Below, in pieces: positions 45,138 to 54,287 of a DNA stretch of 64,000 nt. This stretch comes from Thalassospira lucentensis (lineage in GTDB: Bacteria > Pseudomonadota > Alphaproteobacteria > Rhodospirillales > Thalassospiraceae). The notes below the pieces were generated by a model, which saw nothing but the letters and a program-made list of their open reading frames with translations, made no database searches and was not told the origin of the DNA. Position numbers and translations under genes: made by a program. The stretch spans positions 2,019,001 to 2,083,000 of the forward strand of contig NZ_CP136684.1 of the NCBI RefSeq assembly GCF_032921865.1, read 5' to 3'. The number at the start of each line of letters is the position of its first letter. Position 1 is the first letter of the stretch.

Positions 45138-46610
45138 TTATTCGGCGGCCACGGTGGCAGGTGTGCCGATCGGTGCTTCGCGACGCAGATCACCCCTGAT
45201 CGTCTTGTAGACGTTCCAGACCATGATCAGCGACCCCAGCACGAACAGCAGACCGCCCGTTGCACGAATGATATAGTAGGGGTGCATGGCTTCTACGGTT
45301 TCGATGAAGGAATACTGCAGGAAGCCCAGATCGTCATAGGCACGCCACATCAGACCCTGCATGATCCCCGATACCCACATCGACGTGATGTAAAGAACGA
45401 TACCGATGGTGCCGAGCCAGAAGTGATGGGCAACCAGACGCATTGAATACAGGCGTTCACGGTGCCACAGGACTGGGATCAGGTGATAGATCGCGCCAAA
45501 CGACACGAATGCCACCCAGCCAAGTGCGCCGGAATGAACGTGACCAATGGTCCAGTCGGTATAGTGCGACAGGCCGTTGACTGCCTTGATCGACATGACC
45601 GGACCTTCGAAGGTCGACATGCCATAGAAACCGACAGCCGCCACCATGAAACGCAGGACCGGGTCGGTGCGCAGTTTGTCCCATGCACCCGAAAGCGTCA
45701 TCAGGCCGTTAATCATCCCACCCCAGGACGGCATCCACAGCATGATCGAGAAAGTCATGCCAAGTGTCTGCGCCCAATCCGGAAGTGCGGTATAGTGCAG
45801 GTGGTGCGGACCGGCCCAGATATACAGGAAGATCAGCGCCCAGAAGTGGATGATCGACAGGCGATAAGAATAGACCGGACGTTCAGCACGCTTCGGAATG
45901 AAATAGTACATCATGCCGAGGAAGCCTGCCGTGAGGAAGAAGCCAACCGCGTTGTGGCCATACCACCACTGCGTCAGCGCATCCTGAACACCCGAGAACA
46001 TCGAGTAGGATTTGGCACCCATGAACGAAACCGGAATCGCCAGGTTGTTGCCCAGATGCAGCATCGCAATCGTGACGATGAAGGCCAGATAGAACCAGTT
46101 CGCCACATAGATATGCGGTTCCGTACGTTTAAGCAGCGTACCGACGAAAACGGCAAGATACGCAACCCAGACCACGGTCAGCCAGATATCGACGAACCAT
46201 TCCGGTTCAGCATATTCACGGCCCTGGGTAACCCCCGTGACATAGCCGATTGCGGCCATCACTATGAACAATTGGTAGCCCCAGAAAACAAACGACGGAA
46301 GCGCCTTGCCACCATAAAGTGACGTTCGGCAGGTTCGTTGCACCACATAGAACGACGTCGCCAGAAGGGCGTTGCCGCCAAAGGCAAAAATCACTGCCGA
46401 TGTATGCAGCGGGCGCAGACGTCCGAAGTTCAGGAATTCGTTATCAAAGTTAAGCGCCGGAAACGCGAGCTGCCAGGCAATTAAATCGCCCGCCAGAAAT
46501 CCGACGACGCCCCAAAATACAGTCGCCAGTGCGCCCCAGCGCACAACGTCCATATTGTAATCAACAGCAACTGGCGTTGATGCTGTCTGTGCCATGCTCC
46601 CCTGGCTCAT
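45138..46610 (-). CDS. ccoN: cbb3-type cytochrome c oxidase subunit I
   Basis: The catalytic subunit with low-spin haem b and the haem b3-CuB site, 490 residues with 12 TM helices. Haem and copper ligands are seen in the [18 protein letters not shown] start, [26 protein letters not shown] and the late [13 protein letters not shown]. The ATG at 46610 follows GGGAGTC. It is the first gene of ccoNOQP. Upstream is an FNR/FixK box with a CATAAT -10 element, implying a 183-nt leader. Confidence 0.98.
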   Translation of the reverse strand: MSQGSMAQTASTPVAVDYNMDVVRWGALATVFWGVVGFLAGDLIAWQLAFPALNFDNEFLNFGRLRPLHTSAVIFAFGGNALLATSFYVVQRTCRTSLYGGKALPSFVFWGYQLFIVMAAIGYVTGVTQGREYAEPEWFVDIWLTVVWVAYLAVFVGTLLKRTEPHIYVANWFYLAFIVTIAMLHLGNNLAIPVSFMGAKSYSMFSGVQDALTQWWYGHNAVGFFLTAGFLGMMYYFIPKRAERPVYSYRLSIIHFWALIFLYIWAGPHHLHYTALPDWAQTLGMTFSIMLWMPSWGGMINGLMTLSGAWDKLRTDPVLRFMVAAVGFYGMSTFEGPVMSIKAVNGLSHYTDWTIGHVHSGALGWVAFVSFGAIYHLIPVLWHRERLYSMRLVAHHFWLGTIGIVLYITSMWVSGIMQGLMWRAYDDLGFLQYSFIETVEAMHPYYIIRATGGLLFVLGSLIMVWNVYKTIRGDLRREAPIGTPATVAAE

Positions 46611-46799
46611 GCTTGACTCCCGTTCAAGGTGTTCGGGTGAGTTGTCCCCAATCCGATCGGTCAACTCCATCAGTCCCGGCGGTGACCGGGTGCGACACAT
46701 GCCATCCCCTTGCCACCTGCACCAAAAGCCCCACCGCTGCCGTGATGCGCTATTTGCGGCATCACATGCAAAACGGACGAGGCTTTTGAATGTCTGATG

Positions 46800-46841
46800 A
46801 TTATGCGGGCAGGAGCCGCCGACGCCATTGATCCACGTCAA
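46800..46841 (-). promoter_or_regulatory. FnrN-type promoter of ccoN (class II)
   Basis: The box TTGATCCACGTCAA (46828-46841) matches the FixK/FnrN consensus TTGA[TC]-N4-[AG]TCAA. On the minus strand a CATAAT hexamer (46800-46805, 5 of 6 to TATAAT) implies a start near 46793, which puts the box centre at exactly -41.5, the standard position for Fnr activation. Confidence 0.8.
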
Positions 46842-46950
46842 TATCGGCGTGCAAAAGCCCCGTGTCTTTCAATCTTCAGGCAAAGCTCGCCCGCGTTGCG
46901 GGACAATTGATTGCTAAGTGTGTTTATGCGCGTTCGGGTCTGCAAAGGTG

Positions 46951-46992
46951 TTGATACAGGTCAAGGTGGCCCCGAATTCTTTGCGGCATGAT
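46951..46992 (+). promoter_or_regulatory. FnrN-type promoter of the GNAT-like gene (class II)
   Basis: The box TTGATACAGGTCAA (46951-46964) fits the same consensus. CATGAT at 46987-46992 (4 of 6 to TATAAT) is at the right distance for a start near 46999 with the box centred at -41.5. The start codon is at 47022. Confidence 0.65.
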
Positions 46993-47021
46993 CGCTAAAA
47001 TTCCCGGGAAGAGCAGCAATC

Positions 47022-47513
47022 ATGTCAACAACCTATCAGGCACGGCCCTTAACACATCACACGGCGGATATGACCTTTCCGCTTGTACAGATGATGCAAA
47101 CCGGCCTTACGGTGGAACGCTGGCGCGAGTTTGTTGCCGAGTTCTGTGCGGATCGCGGCAATAGCGTGATAGGTGCCGGATGCGATGATATCCTGTGGCA
47201 ACGCCCGCGCGGCATCATCGTGATCGCCAATGAGCGGGGGTATATCCACGGTCTGTTTTCCTATCAGGTGCGTGACGACATTGCCGAGGGCCTTGTCCTG
47301 CATGTCGACAACATCATGGCGGTCGAAATCGTTTCCAGGCCCTATGTGCTTGATGCGATGCGCAATGCGATGAACCGTCTGGGTCGTGAACATCATTGTG
47401 CGGCGGTTCATGTTTCGGTCGGCGAAATGGAAGAACGCCTGCGCGATTATTTCAGCGGAGCCGGCTTTGTGCCGCGCAAAATCCGTTACTGCGCACCGGC
47501 AGCACAGCATTGA
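47022..47513 (+). CDS. GNAT-like acetyltransferase-fold protein of unknown function
   Basis: A 163-residue soluble protein. GGGAAGAG precedes the ATG. The middle has GIIVIANERGYIHGLFSYQV followed by VLHVDNIMAVEIVSRPYVLD, the alternating strands and acidic turn of an N-acetyltransferase fold, and the end FSGAGFVPRKIRYCA is a typical GNAT closing strand. The Q/RxxGxG acetyl-CoA loop is not clear, so activity is uncertain. It is divergent from ccoN and lies behind its own FNR-type box, which suggests low-oxygen expression. Confidence 0.65.
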   Translation: MSTTYQARPLTHHTADMTFPLVQMMQTGLTVERWREFVAEFCADRGNSVIGAGCDDILWQRPRGIIVIANERGYIHGLFSYQVRDDIAEGLVLHVDNIMAVEIVSRPYVLDAMRNAMNRLGREHHCAAVHVSVGEMEERLRDYFSGAGFVPRKIRYCAPAAQH

Positions 47514-47563
47514 TCGCATTGAGTTTGGTGGACGGCATCCGCTGACACCGTTATAAGGCGGTT

Positions 47564-48409
47564 ATGAACGGTATTCCTTTTGTCAAAATGCATGGTCTAG
47601 GAAATGATTTCGTTGTCTTTGACGGACGACGCGATCCCGCCGTGCTTGATCTTGATAACGCGACCGCGGCCCGCATTGCGGATCGCAAGACCGGAGTCGG
47701 TTGCGACCAGTTGATCGTGATCGAACCGGCGCGAGACGAGCTTGCAGATGCCTTCATGCGCATTCGCAATAATGACGGCGGCGAGGTCGAGGCCTGCGGC
47801 AATGCCACGCGCTGTGTCGCAAACATTGTCATGGGTGAACTTGGTCGCAAGGATGTCATTATTGAAACCGTTGTCGGTTTGCTTGATGCCAATGGACTGG
47901 CCGATGGCCGTGTCACCGTTGATATGGGGCAGGTCAGGCTGGACTGGCGCGATATTCCACTGGGTCAGGCGGTGGATACCAACCATATTCCGTTGTCTCT
48001 GGGCGGCCTGTCGGATGCGGTCGGTGTCAATGTAGGTAATCCGCACGCCGTGTTCTTTGTCGATGATGCCGAGTCGATTGATATCGAAAAGCTTGGTCCC
48101 GTCCTTGAACATCACGAAATGTTCCCCGAACGCGCCAATATCGAGGTATGCAGCATCATCGGCGAAAACCGGATTCGCATGCGGGTCTGGGAACGCGGTG
48201 TCGGTGTGACGCGCGCATGTGGCACGGGTGCCTGTGCTGCCGGTGTTGCGGCTGCGCGCCGTGGTTTGACGGGCCGGAAAACTGAAATCATTCTGGATGG
48301 CGGTCCGCTGACCATCGAATGGCTGCCCGATGATCATGTCCTGATGACCGGGCCGGTTGCGACCAGCTTCTCGGGCTTTTTGCACGGATCCCTTCTGGGA
48401 CAGCATTGA
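47564..48409 (+). CDS. dapF: Diaminopimelate epimerase
   Basis: Interconverts LL- and meso-diaminopimelate for peptidoglycan and lysine. 281 residues. The two catalytic cysteines are C78 in EACGNATRC and C219 in RACGTGACAAG. The N-terminal FVKMHGLGNDFVVFD is typical. AAGGCGG precedes the ATG. It follows the GNAT-like gene by 50 bp and is followed by pgk after a hairpin-bearing gap. Confidence 0.97.
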   Translation: MNGIPFVKMHGLGNDFVVFDGRRDPAVLDLDNATAARIADRKTGVGCDQLIVIEPARDELADAFMRIRNNDGGEVEACGNATRCVANIVMGELGRKDVIIETVVGLLDANGLADGRVTVDMGQVRLDWRDIPLGQAVDTNHIPLSLGGLSDAVGVNVGNPHAVFFVDDAESIDIEKLGPVLEHHEMFPERANIEVCSIIGENRIRMRVWERGVGVTRACGTGACAAGVAAARRGLTGRKTEIILDGGPLTIEWLPDDHVLMTGPVATSFSGFLHGSLLGQH

Positions 48410-48422
48410 TTGGATTTATGGT

Positions 48423-48480
48423 GCCGACCCCGCGGGCAACATGACGGGTCGGTGTCGTTATGAACGGGTTCTCCGTTCAC
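48423..48480 (+). terminator. Two weak hairpins between dapF and pgk
   Basis: CCGACCC/GGGTCGG (about 48423-48452) and TGAACGG/CCGTTCA (about 48463-48480) lie in the gap after dapF. Neither has a clear U-run, so read-through into pgk is plausible. Confidence 0.4.
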
Positions 48481-48536
48481 CCCATGTCGGGACGCCCCCT
48501 CCCGTCTTTTGTTAAACTCAAAAGCAGGTTCAGATA

Positions 48537-49730
48537 ATGGCTGACTTCAATACGCTTGACGGTGTCAATGTCGCTGGCAAGCGCGTTTTGCTGCGCGCTG
48601 ATCTTAACGTTCCGATGAAAGATGGCGTTGTGGGCGATACCACCCGCATCGAACGCACGGTTCCGGGGCTGATCGAACTGGCAGATGCCGGTGCGAAACT
48701 GGTTGTGATTACCCATTTTGGCCGCCCCAAGGGCGAACGCGTTGCCGAAATGTCGCTTAAGCCGGTTGCCGATGCTCTTGCCAAACAGCTTGGTCGTCCG
48801 GTGAAATTTGCCGATGACTGCATTGGTGTAGTGGCGGCAGACGTGGTGAACAGCCTTAAGGACGGTGAAATCGCGGTTCTGGAAAACCTTCGCTATCACG
48901 CGGCAGAAGAAAAGAATGACCCGCCCTTTGTTGCCGAACTGGCAAAGCTTGGCGATATTTACGTCAATGATGCCTTTTCCTGCGCGCACCGTGCGCACGC
49001 CTCGACCGAGGGACTGGCGCGCAAGCTTCCGGCCTATGCCGGTCGTCTGATGCAGGCCGAACTCGAAGCTCTTGGCAATGCGCTTGAAGCACCGAAACAT
49101 CCAGTGATGGCAATCGTTGGCGGTGCCAAGATTTCAACCAAGCTGGACCTTCTGGGCAATCTGGTTGCCAAGGTTGATCAGCTGGTTATTGGCGGTGGCA
49201 TGGCCAATACCTTCCTTGCGGCCAAGGGTGTCAATGTTGGCAAATCGCTGTGCGAGCATGACCTTCTGGAAACCGCGCGCGAAATCTTTGCCAAGGCCGA
49301 AGCCGCCAATTGTGAAATCGTTCTGCCGGTTGATGGTCTGGTCGCCAAGGAATTTAAAGCGCATGCCGATCACACGGTTTCCGACATCAATAATGTCGAA
49401 GCCGATGGCATGATCCTTGATGCCGGGCCGAAAACCATTGTCGATCTGAACAAACGCCTTGAGACTTGCGAAACGCTGGTCTGGAATGGTCCGCTGGGGG
49501 CGTTTGAAATCGCACCGTTCGATACGGCGACGGTTTCCGTTGCACAGCAGGCGGCAAAACTGACCAAGGCTGGCAAACTTTTGTCGGTTGCGGGTGGTGG
49601 GGATACGGTTGCGGCCCTTCGTCATGCCGATGCCGATCAGGATTTCTCCTATGTCTCGACGGCGGGCGGTGCCTTCCTCGAATGGCTTGAAGGTAAAGAG
49701 CTGCCGGGGGTTGCTGCCCTGCGTGGCTGA
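48537..49730 (+). CDS. pgk: Phosphoglycerate kinase
   Basis: Transfers phosphate from 1,3-bisphosphoglycerate to ADP in glycolysis, or the reverse. 397 residues. The N-terminal [27 protein letters not shown], the [12 protein letters not shown] segment and the C-terminal nucleotide loop [11 protein letters not shown] are intact. It is monocistronic, with a strong terminator downstream. No gap or fba gene is adjacent. Confidence 0.98.
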   Translation: MADFNTLDGVNVAGKRVLLRADLNVPMKDGVVGDTTRIERTVPGLIELADAGAKLVVITHFGRPKGERVAEMSLKPVADALAKQLGRPVKFADDCIGVVAADVVNSLKDGEIAVLENLRYHAAEEKNDPPFVAELAKLGDIYVNDAFSCAHRAHASTEGLARKLPAYAGRLMQAELEALGNALEAPKHPVMAIVGGAKISTKLDLLGNLVAKVDQLVIGGGMANTFLAAKGVNVGKSLCEHDLLETAREIFAKAEAANCEIVLPVDGLVAKEFKAHADHTVSDINNVEADGMILDAGPKTIVDLNKRLETCETLVWNGPLGAFEIAPFDTATVSVAQQAAKLTKAGKLLSVAGGGDTVAALRHADADQDFSYVSTAGGAFLEWLEGKELPGVAALRG

Positions 49731-49756
49731 TCCGCAATCTGCCGGTTCTTAAATGC

Positions 49757-49784
49757 AAAACCCCGCCGATTGGCGGGGTTTTTG
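49757..49784. terminator. Bidirectional terminator between pgk and the squalene synthase-like gene
   Basis: CCCCGCC and GGCGGGG, extended by A4 and T5, form an 11-bp stem with a short loop. It ends rightward pgk and leftward transcription from the next gene. Confidence 0.9.
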
Positions 49785-50759
49785 TTATCCGGGCAGGCTG
49801 TTGTTTGCTGTTTGGGCGATGATTGTATCGCGATCTTTCAGGAAGGCTGCGTAACCATTATCCATCATTGCACTGGCCAGTTCGATATAGACGGCAAACA
49901 GGCGTGACAGGGTATCTGTTTCTTCCGGGTCAAGGATTGCCAGAAGTTCAGCCGACCGGGCCTGTCCGGTTTCAAAATGTTCCCACGCGCGTTCCAGAAG
50001 GATGGTGCCCAACCGATCCAGATCATCATATTTCTTCTGCCCGATGGCATTTCGGATTTCGCCAAGCGTTATATCGGCGGCAATCAGGATTTCGGCCGGT
50101 ATCGTCACCAGCCTGTCGGGGCCTTTGATATCGTCGGGCAGGTCACGCAGGATATGCACCACATAACAGAAAATTGCCATGTCGCGCGCGTGATAGAGCG
50201 GCGGATTGGTCAGGGGCGATGTATATCCGATCTCGTTATCGAATCGTGCCGAAAGCAGATAGACAAAAATCGATGCCGGGGCCGCCGTTGCCCCCTCGCA
50301 ATAGGCAATGAAATCGTCCCATTCATCCATCGGGTCTTCGGCAACATCGCGGCGCAATGCATCGGCCAGATCAACCCACGGATCAACTTCCAGGTCGCTG
50401 CGTCCCAGTGTCAGGCGCAGGGCATCGAAAACCCGCTGGTTGAGCGGGCCGCTTTCGGGATGGGGATTGTCGTTATCCTTCTTGGCTGCTTCGATTTGTT
50501 GCTGCCACTGGTCAATCGCGATCAGGGTATCTTCGCGGGCATAGTCCCGTTCATGATCGGTCAGTTCAAGGAACCCGTCATCGACGATATCATCAATCAC
50601 CCGCATCGACGCATAGGCGGCCAGAAAGAAACGTTGCCGTTCCGGACCAAGGCGCATGGCCGCACGATACAGATTGGCATTTTTGGCTGCGGCAAGGTCG
50701 TTGCAGGCGGAAAAGGCGTCGGCATTCGGCCCGTTTATCGGTGCTGGCGTGGTGGTCAT
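49785..50759 (-). CDS. Squalene/phytoene synthase family protein
   Basis: A 324-residue enzyme of the head-to-head prenyl diphosphate synthase family. The first aspartate-rich motif is VIDDIVDD and the second HILRDLPDDI (near residue 205); the GATAAPASIFVYLLS helix is typical. In hopanoid producers such proteins act as HpnC/HpnD, in carotenoid producers as CrtB. No hpn or crt gene is in this window, so the product is not settled. It is an isolated gene, with a terminator at its 3' end. Confidence 0.85.
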   Translation of the reverse strand: MTTTPAPINGPNADAFSACNDLAAAKNANLYRAAMRLGPERQRFFLAAYASMRVIDDIVDDGFLELTDHERDYAREDTLIAIDQWQQQIEAAKKDNDNPHPESGPLNQRVFDALRLTLGRSDLEVDPWVDLADALRRDVAEDPMDEWDDFIAYCEGATAAPASIFVYLLSARFDNEIGYTSPLTNPPLYHARDMAIFCYVVHILRDLPDDIKGPDRLVTIPAEILIAADITLGEIRNAIGQKKYDDLDRLGTILLERAWEHFETGQARSAELLAILDPEETDTLSRLFAVYIELASAMMDNGYAAFLKDRDTIIAQTANNSLPG

Positions 50760-50869
50760 GCTTCGCGTCGTCTTTCCCTAATGAGTCCTGACCCTAGGAG
50801 TCATACAGCCTCGTTCGGGCTGACAAAAGGGTAATTGAGCATCGCGTGCAGGATTGGTTCAAAGCGGGC

Positions 50870-51559
50870 TCAGAATTCCAGACGATAACCCGCCGTCAGG
50901 CCAAGCATTGCATCGAACCGGTCGGGTTCTGCTGCATTGGGGCCTGATGAAAGGTCGCTGGTTACACGGCCGTGCAATCCGATCCAGATATCCTGGAACG
51001 GCATGTAGGACAGGCTTGCCGCAATGCCTGCATCATCTGTTCCCGCAGGATTGCTTGAAAAGTTCTGACTGTACACGCCACCGGGACGATGCGTTGGTGT
51101 CACATCGTAATCGTTGCCCGATCCGATGCTGGCACTTTGCCCAATCGGGCCATTCAATTCGAAAACCGGGCCGAAGGCAAAGCCAAGATCGGGACGTGGC
51201 GCAAAACCGATTCCAATCTGGGCGGCAATACCGTTGCTTGATGTTGGTTGGCTGTCCATTTCAAGCCAGAAAAGGGACTGGTCACCCTCGGAATCGCTGG
51301 CGGGATTGCCCAGCACGATCCCCCGATTGCCTCGCGTGGAAAAATAGTTGCGCATGCCACCCGGGGATGCGGGCGGTAAAATGCCGGGAACCAGCGAATT
51401 GGGGGAGCCATCGATTTTGGGCAAGCCAATCGTTACACCGGTTTCATCTGGCGTGGCAGTTAGTGTCGACTGTGCTAGGGCCGTTTGCGAAAACCCGCTT
51501 GCCATCACAGCAATTGCAAGGCTTGCAATCGGCCACATTATTGGACGTGATACATTCAT
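50870..51559 (-). CDS. Secreted barrel-like protein of unknown function
   Basis: A 229-residue exported protein. ATG 51559 has a GAGG ribosome site. A signal peptide (MNVSRPIMWPIASLAIAVMA, cleavage near ALAQS) is followed by alternating polar and aromatic strands and ends in GYRLEF with a C-terminal Phe, as in outer-membrane beta-barrels. Repeating GIGF, GFAFGPVFELNG and LHGRVTSDLSSG patterns fit membrane-spanning strands. I cannot place it in a named family; MipA/OmpV-like is a possibility. Confidence 0.6.
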   Translation of the reverse strand: MNVSRPIMWPIASLAIAVMASGFSQTALAQSTLTATPDETGVTIGLPKIDGSPNSLVPGILPPASPGGMRNYFSTRGNRGIVLGNPASDSEGDQSLFWLEMDSQPTSSNGIAAQIGIGFAPRPDLGFAFGPVFELNGPIGQSASIGSGNDYDVTPTHRPGGVYSQNFSSNPAGTDDAGIAASLSYMPFQDIWIGLHGRVTSDLSSGPNAAEPDRFDAMLGLTAGYRLEF

Positions 51560-51642
51560 GCCTCGTATCCCGACAGCCTGATCCCAGTTGATGCACATCC
51601 CCTTGTGCGAACAAATACTGGATGTTTCCGGTCCCGGCTTTA

Positions 51643-52479
51643 TCAGTCGGTGAGGAACGCCTTGATGGCTTTTATCTGTTCCTCGTCATTCAAGTGGGGT
51701 GCGTGACCACAATTTGCCACTATTAAAACCGGCATTTCCGGTTTTTGTTCCCGCATTTTTTCTACGATAGCGGGCGGGATCAGATCAGATTTCGCACCAC
51801 TGATCAGCATTACGGGGCATGGAAGGGCGTTGAATTGATCCCAAGCATCAAAGGAATCAATATGTTCGGCAAAAACGCGCATCACTTCGGGATCGTAATG
51901 CATCATGAAATTTCCGTTGGGCATGCGCCGGACGGAACGCGCAGAAATAAATGACCATGTGGCTTCGTCAGTGATCCCGAACGGCGCATAGATCAGTTTG
52001 ACGATTTCCTCGACATCATGAATTGTTTCGAACTCGGGCGTTGTGCCGACATATGACTTGATGCGGGCAACGGCGGTCGGATCAAGTTCCGGGCCGATAT
52101 CGTTTAAAACCAGCTTTTCGATCCATCCGGCAGCTTCGGCTGTAACGGCAAGCCCGATCAGCCCGCCCATCGATGTGCCGATCCATTTGCAGCTTGAAAT
52201 TTTGAAATATTCAAGCATTTCAAACGTCTGTGCGACGTAGAAAGGCAGGGTATATTCGCTGTCGGGATTCCTGGCCCACCCGGAAAGCCCGCGTCCGATC
52301 ATGGATGGGCACAGGACGAAATAGGAATCGGTGAAATGTGGGGCGACATCATCGAAATCATCGGCCAGCCGCGCCAGACCGTGGCTCATGACAAGGGCCG
52401 GTTTATCCGGTGTGCCCCATGTCCGGACATGAACTTCATAACCGCAGCAGGGAATAAAATGATCACGAAAGGCGGGCAT
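51643..52479 (-). CDS. Alpha/beta hydrolase fold protein
   Basis: A 278-residue enzyme of the alpha/beta-hydrolase family. The nucleophile is S103 in the elbow GTSMGGLIG; the late NCGHAPHLNDEEQI carries the catalytic His. An oxyanion HG motif is seen in SHGLARLAD near residue 33. Such proteins hydrolyse esters, lactones or C-C bonds, and the substrate cannot be inferred. It is followed by no operon partner; the next gene upstream is tam, 44 bp away, in the same direction. Confidence 0.85.
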   Translation of the reverse strand: MPAFRDHFIPCCGYEVHVRTWGTPDKPALVMSHGLARLADDFDDVAPHFTDSYFVLCPSMIGRGLSGWARNPDSEYTLPFYVAQTFEMLEYFKISSCKWIGTSMGGLIGLAVTAEAAGWIEKLVLNDIGPELDPTAVARIKSYVGTTPEFETIHDVEEIVKLIYAPFGITDEATWSFISARSVRRMPNGNFMMHYDPEVMRVFAEHIDSFDAWDQFNALPCPVMLISGAKSDLIPPAIVEKMREQKPEMPVLIVANCGHAPHLNDEEQIKAIKAFLTD

Positions 52480-52523
52480 GGATTGCTCCTTCGGATGCCC
52501 GCCAATAAAACGGCGTGTCGGAC

Positions 52524-53330
52524 TTAGGCGTCGCGTTTGCGGGCAATCATGAATAACCGGTTGAACGGAAACAGGGTGATGCCATCTTCACGCGGGGGAT
52601 AGACCTGTTTCAAGCGGGTTTTGTATTTTTCGCAAAATGCGGCGCGCGCATCATCGTCGGGCAGGGCGGCCAGAACCGGCCGCAAGGCGGTTGACGAGGT
52701 CCAGTCAAACACCGGGTCTTCACCATGCAAGACATGGCAATACTGGGTCTGCCAAAGATCAATGGCATCACAGTCCGGGGAAAGAACATCGAAATAGTCG
52801 CCTGGCCGCATGATCCGGATTTGCTGGGTTGCTTCGGCAACGGCATCGCGCCATTCAATTCCGGCTTCGCCAATCAGCTGATGACTGGGGGCCAGGAAAT
52901 TGTTCGGCACCTGAATGGCCAACAAGCCGCCGGGTCGTAAAAATCGTGTCAGCCGCGGGAACAGTTTTGCATGTTCGGGAACCCATTGCAGGGCGGCATT
53001 GGAAAACAGGATATCGATTGGCTCGTCAGGTTCCCATTGCGCGATATCAGCCTGTTGCCATTCTATATTTTCACCGCGTGTGCTGGCGGTTTCGAGCATT
53101 TCCGATGATGAATCAATCCCGACAATACGGACATCGGGATTTTCTGGTGTCCGATACGCCTGATCTAGCAATGCGGTGATTGAACCCGGTCCGCAGCCAA
53201 GGTCGACAATGTGACGCGGTACAAAGCCATCTGCCGGCTTGGGCAGGCGGGCGATCAGATCTTTGGCCGGGCGGCGGCGTTCATCGCCAAACAGGCCGTA
53301 GTGAACGGGATCCCAGTGTGTATTGGTCAT
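52524..53330 (-). CDS. tam: Trans-aconitate 2-methyltransferase
   Basis: A SAM-dependent methyltransferase thought to esterify trans-aconitate, a toxic spontaneous isomer of a TCA intermediate. 268 residues, close to E. coli Tam. SAM site VDLGCGPGSITALL; then IVGIDSSSEMLETA, DILFSNAALQWVPEH and LRPGGLLAIQVPNNF. The Tam-like ending is YPPREDGITLFPFNRLFMIA. Starts at 53330 or 53351 are both possible; the former keeps the MTNTHWDP start. Confidence 0.88.
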   Translation of the reverse strand: MTNTHWDPVHYGLFGDERRRPAKDLIARLPKPADGFVPRHIVDLGCGPGSITALLDQAYRTPENPDVRIVGIDSSSEMLETASTRGENIEWQQADIAQWEPDEPIDILFSNAALQWVPEHAKLFPRLTRFLRPGGLLAIQVPNNFLAPSHQLIGEAGIEWRDAVAEATQQIRIMRPGDYFDVLSPDCDAIDLWQTQYCHVLHGEDPVFDWTSSTALRPVLAALPDDDARAAFCEKYKTRLKQVYPPREDGITLFPFNRLFMIARKRDA

Positions 53331-53395
53331 ACCCTGATCCATACCGCGCATGGTCCTGAAAGAAAACCTTTAAGGCGATGCGAACCGTTTCGGCG

Positions 53396-53587
53396 TTACT
53401 TATGGGAGTCCTTTTCCTGCTGGTCATAATGTCCCTTGATCAACTGGAACATGAACAGCACCGCGCCGATGAACAGTGCCAGACCAACAAAATACGAGTA
53501 GCCGTCAAGCGAACCCGAGGCATAGAACAGGCCAAAAAGACCTACCACGATCGTCAGAACAACGAAGATCAAGCGATCTGCACCCAT
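53396..53587 (-). CDS. Small two-helix membrane protein
   Basis: A 63-residue inner-membrane protein. AGAGGAG precedes the ATG, so it is expressed. Two hydrophobic segments (about residues 6-24 and 30-50) flank a short GSLDGYS loop, and the C-terminal tail KGHYDQQEKDSHK is charged. I do not recognise the family. It lies between tam and rppH with gaps of 65 and 86 bp. Confidence 0.65.
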   Translation of the reverse strand: MGADRLIFVVLTIVVGLFGLFYASGSLDGYSYFVGLALFIGAVLFMFQLIKGHYDQQEKDSHK

Positions 53588-53673
53588 CTTAGAACTCCTC
53601 TAAACTTCTGATGTATCTTGATTTTCTGCAATCTAGCGCTTTGCGCGCAGTGATCAAGAAATAACGTGGCGTC

Positions 53674-54249
53674 TTATGCCGTCCCCGAATTTCGAATTCT
53701 TTGAGGTACATCACTAAAGATTTCGACCAGTTGCAAATAAACTGGTCTTTTGAACGGCACGATCAGATCGGGCAAAGTTCCGAAATCGGTCCAGCGCCAC
53801 GCGTCGAATTCGGGATGAGGCACATCGATTTTGATATGTTTTTCCTTGCCGGTAAAGCGCATGGCGAACCATTTCTGTTTCTGGCCACGATATTTGCCTC
53901 CAAATGCCTTGCCGATCAGATGGTCGGGCAGGTCATAGGTGAGCCAGTCGGGGCTTTCGGCAATGATTTCTGCCTTGTCGGTTCCGATTTCCTCGGACAG
54001 CTCGCGCCGTGCGGCCTGTTCTGCGGTTTCGCCGTCGTCGATGCCGCCCTGCGGCAATTGCCATGCTCCTTCAAATCCGATCCGGTTGCCGATCCAGACC
54101 TGTCCGTCATCGTTGAACAGCGCAATCCCGACGCATGGACGATAAGGTAAATCTTCCGCTGTCAGGCCAGCTCCGCCGGTACTTTCGATCGGCTGATCCT
54201 TGTCCGGCTTGGCAGCTTTCTTCGACTTGCTACCTGATTTCTTGGCCAT
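53674..54249 (-). CDS. rppH: RNA pyrophosphohydrolase
   Basis: A Nudix hydrolase that removes pyrophosphate from 5'-triphosphorylated mRNA to start decay. 191 residues. The Nudix box is GGIDDGETAEQAARRELSEE with the following IG, and LPYRPCVGIALFNDDGQVWI is the typical first strand. The first 30 residues are Lys-rich (MAKKSGSKSKKAAKPDKDQP), a tail not seen in E. coli RppH and perhaps RNA-binding. It ends the gpmI-envC-ctpA-deacetylase cluster. Confidence 0.92.
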   Translation of the reverse strand: MAKKSGSKSKKAAKPDKDQPIESTGGAGLTAEDLPYRPCVGIALFNDDGQVWIGNRIGFEGAWQLPQGGIDDGETAEQAARRELSEEIGTDKAEIIAESPDWLTYDLPDHLIGKAFGGKYRGQKQKWFAMRFTGKEKHIKIDVPHPEFDAWRWTDFGTLPDLIVPFKRPVYLQLVEIFSDVPQRIRNSGTA

Positions 54250-54287
54250 TTTTACCCCCTGTCCGCGTTTACGCGTCAGCTATGCCG

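Larger units (their letters stand above)
46611..47021. other. 411-bp divergent promoter region between ccoN and the GNAT-like gene
   Basis: Carries two FNR/FixK-type boxes (46828-46841 and 46951-46964), each placed as a class II site in front of one of the two divergent genes. The long ccoN leader (183 nt) shows no clear reading frame or RNA structure. Confidence 0.7.
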
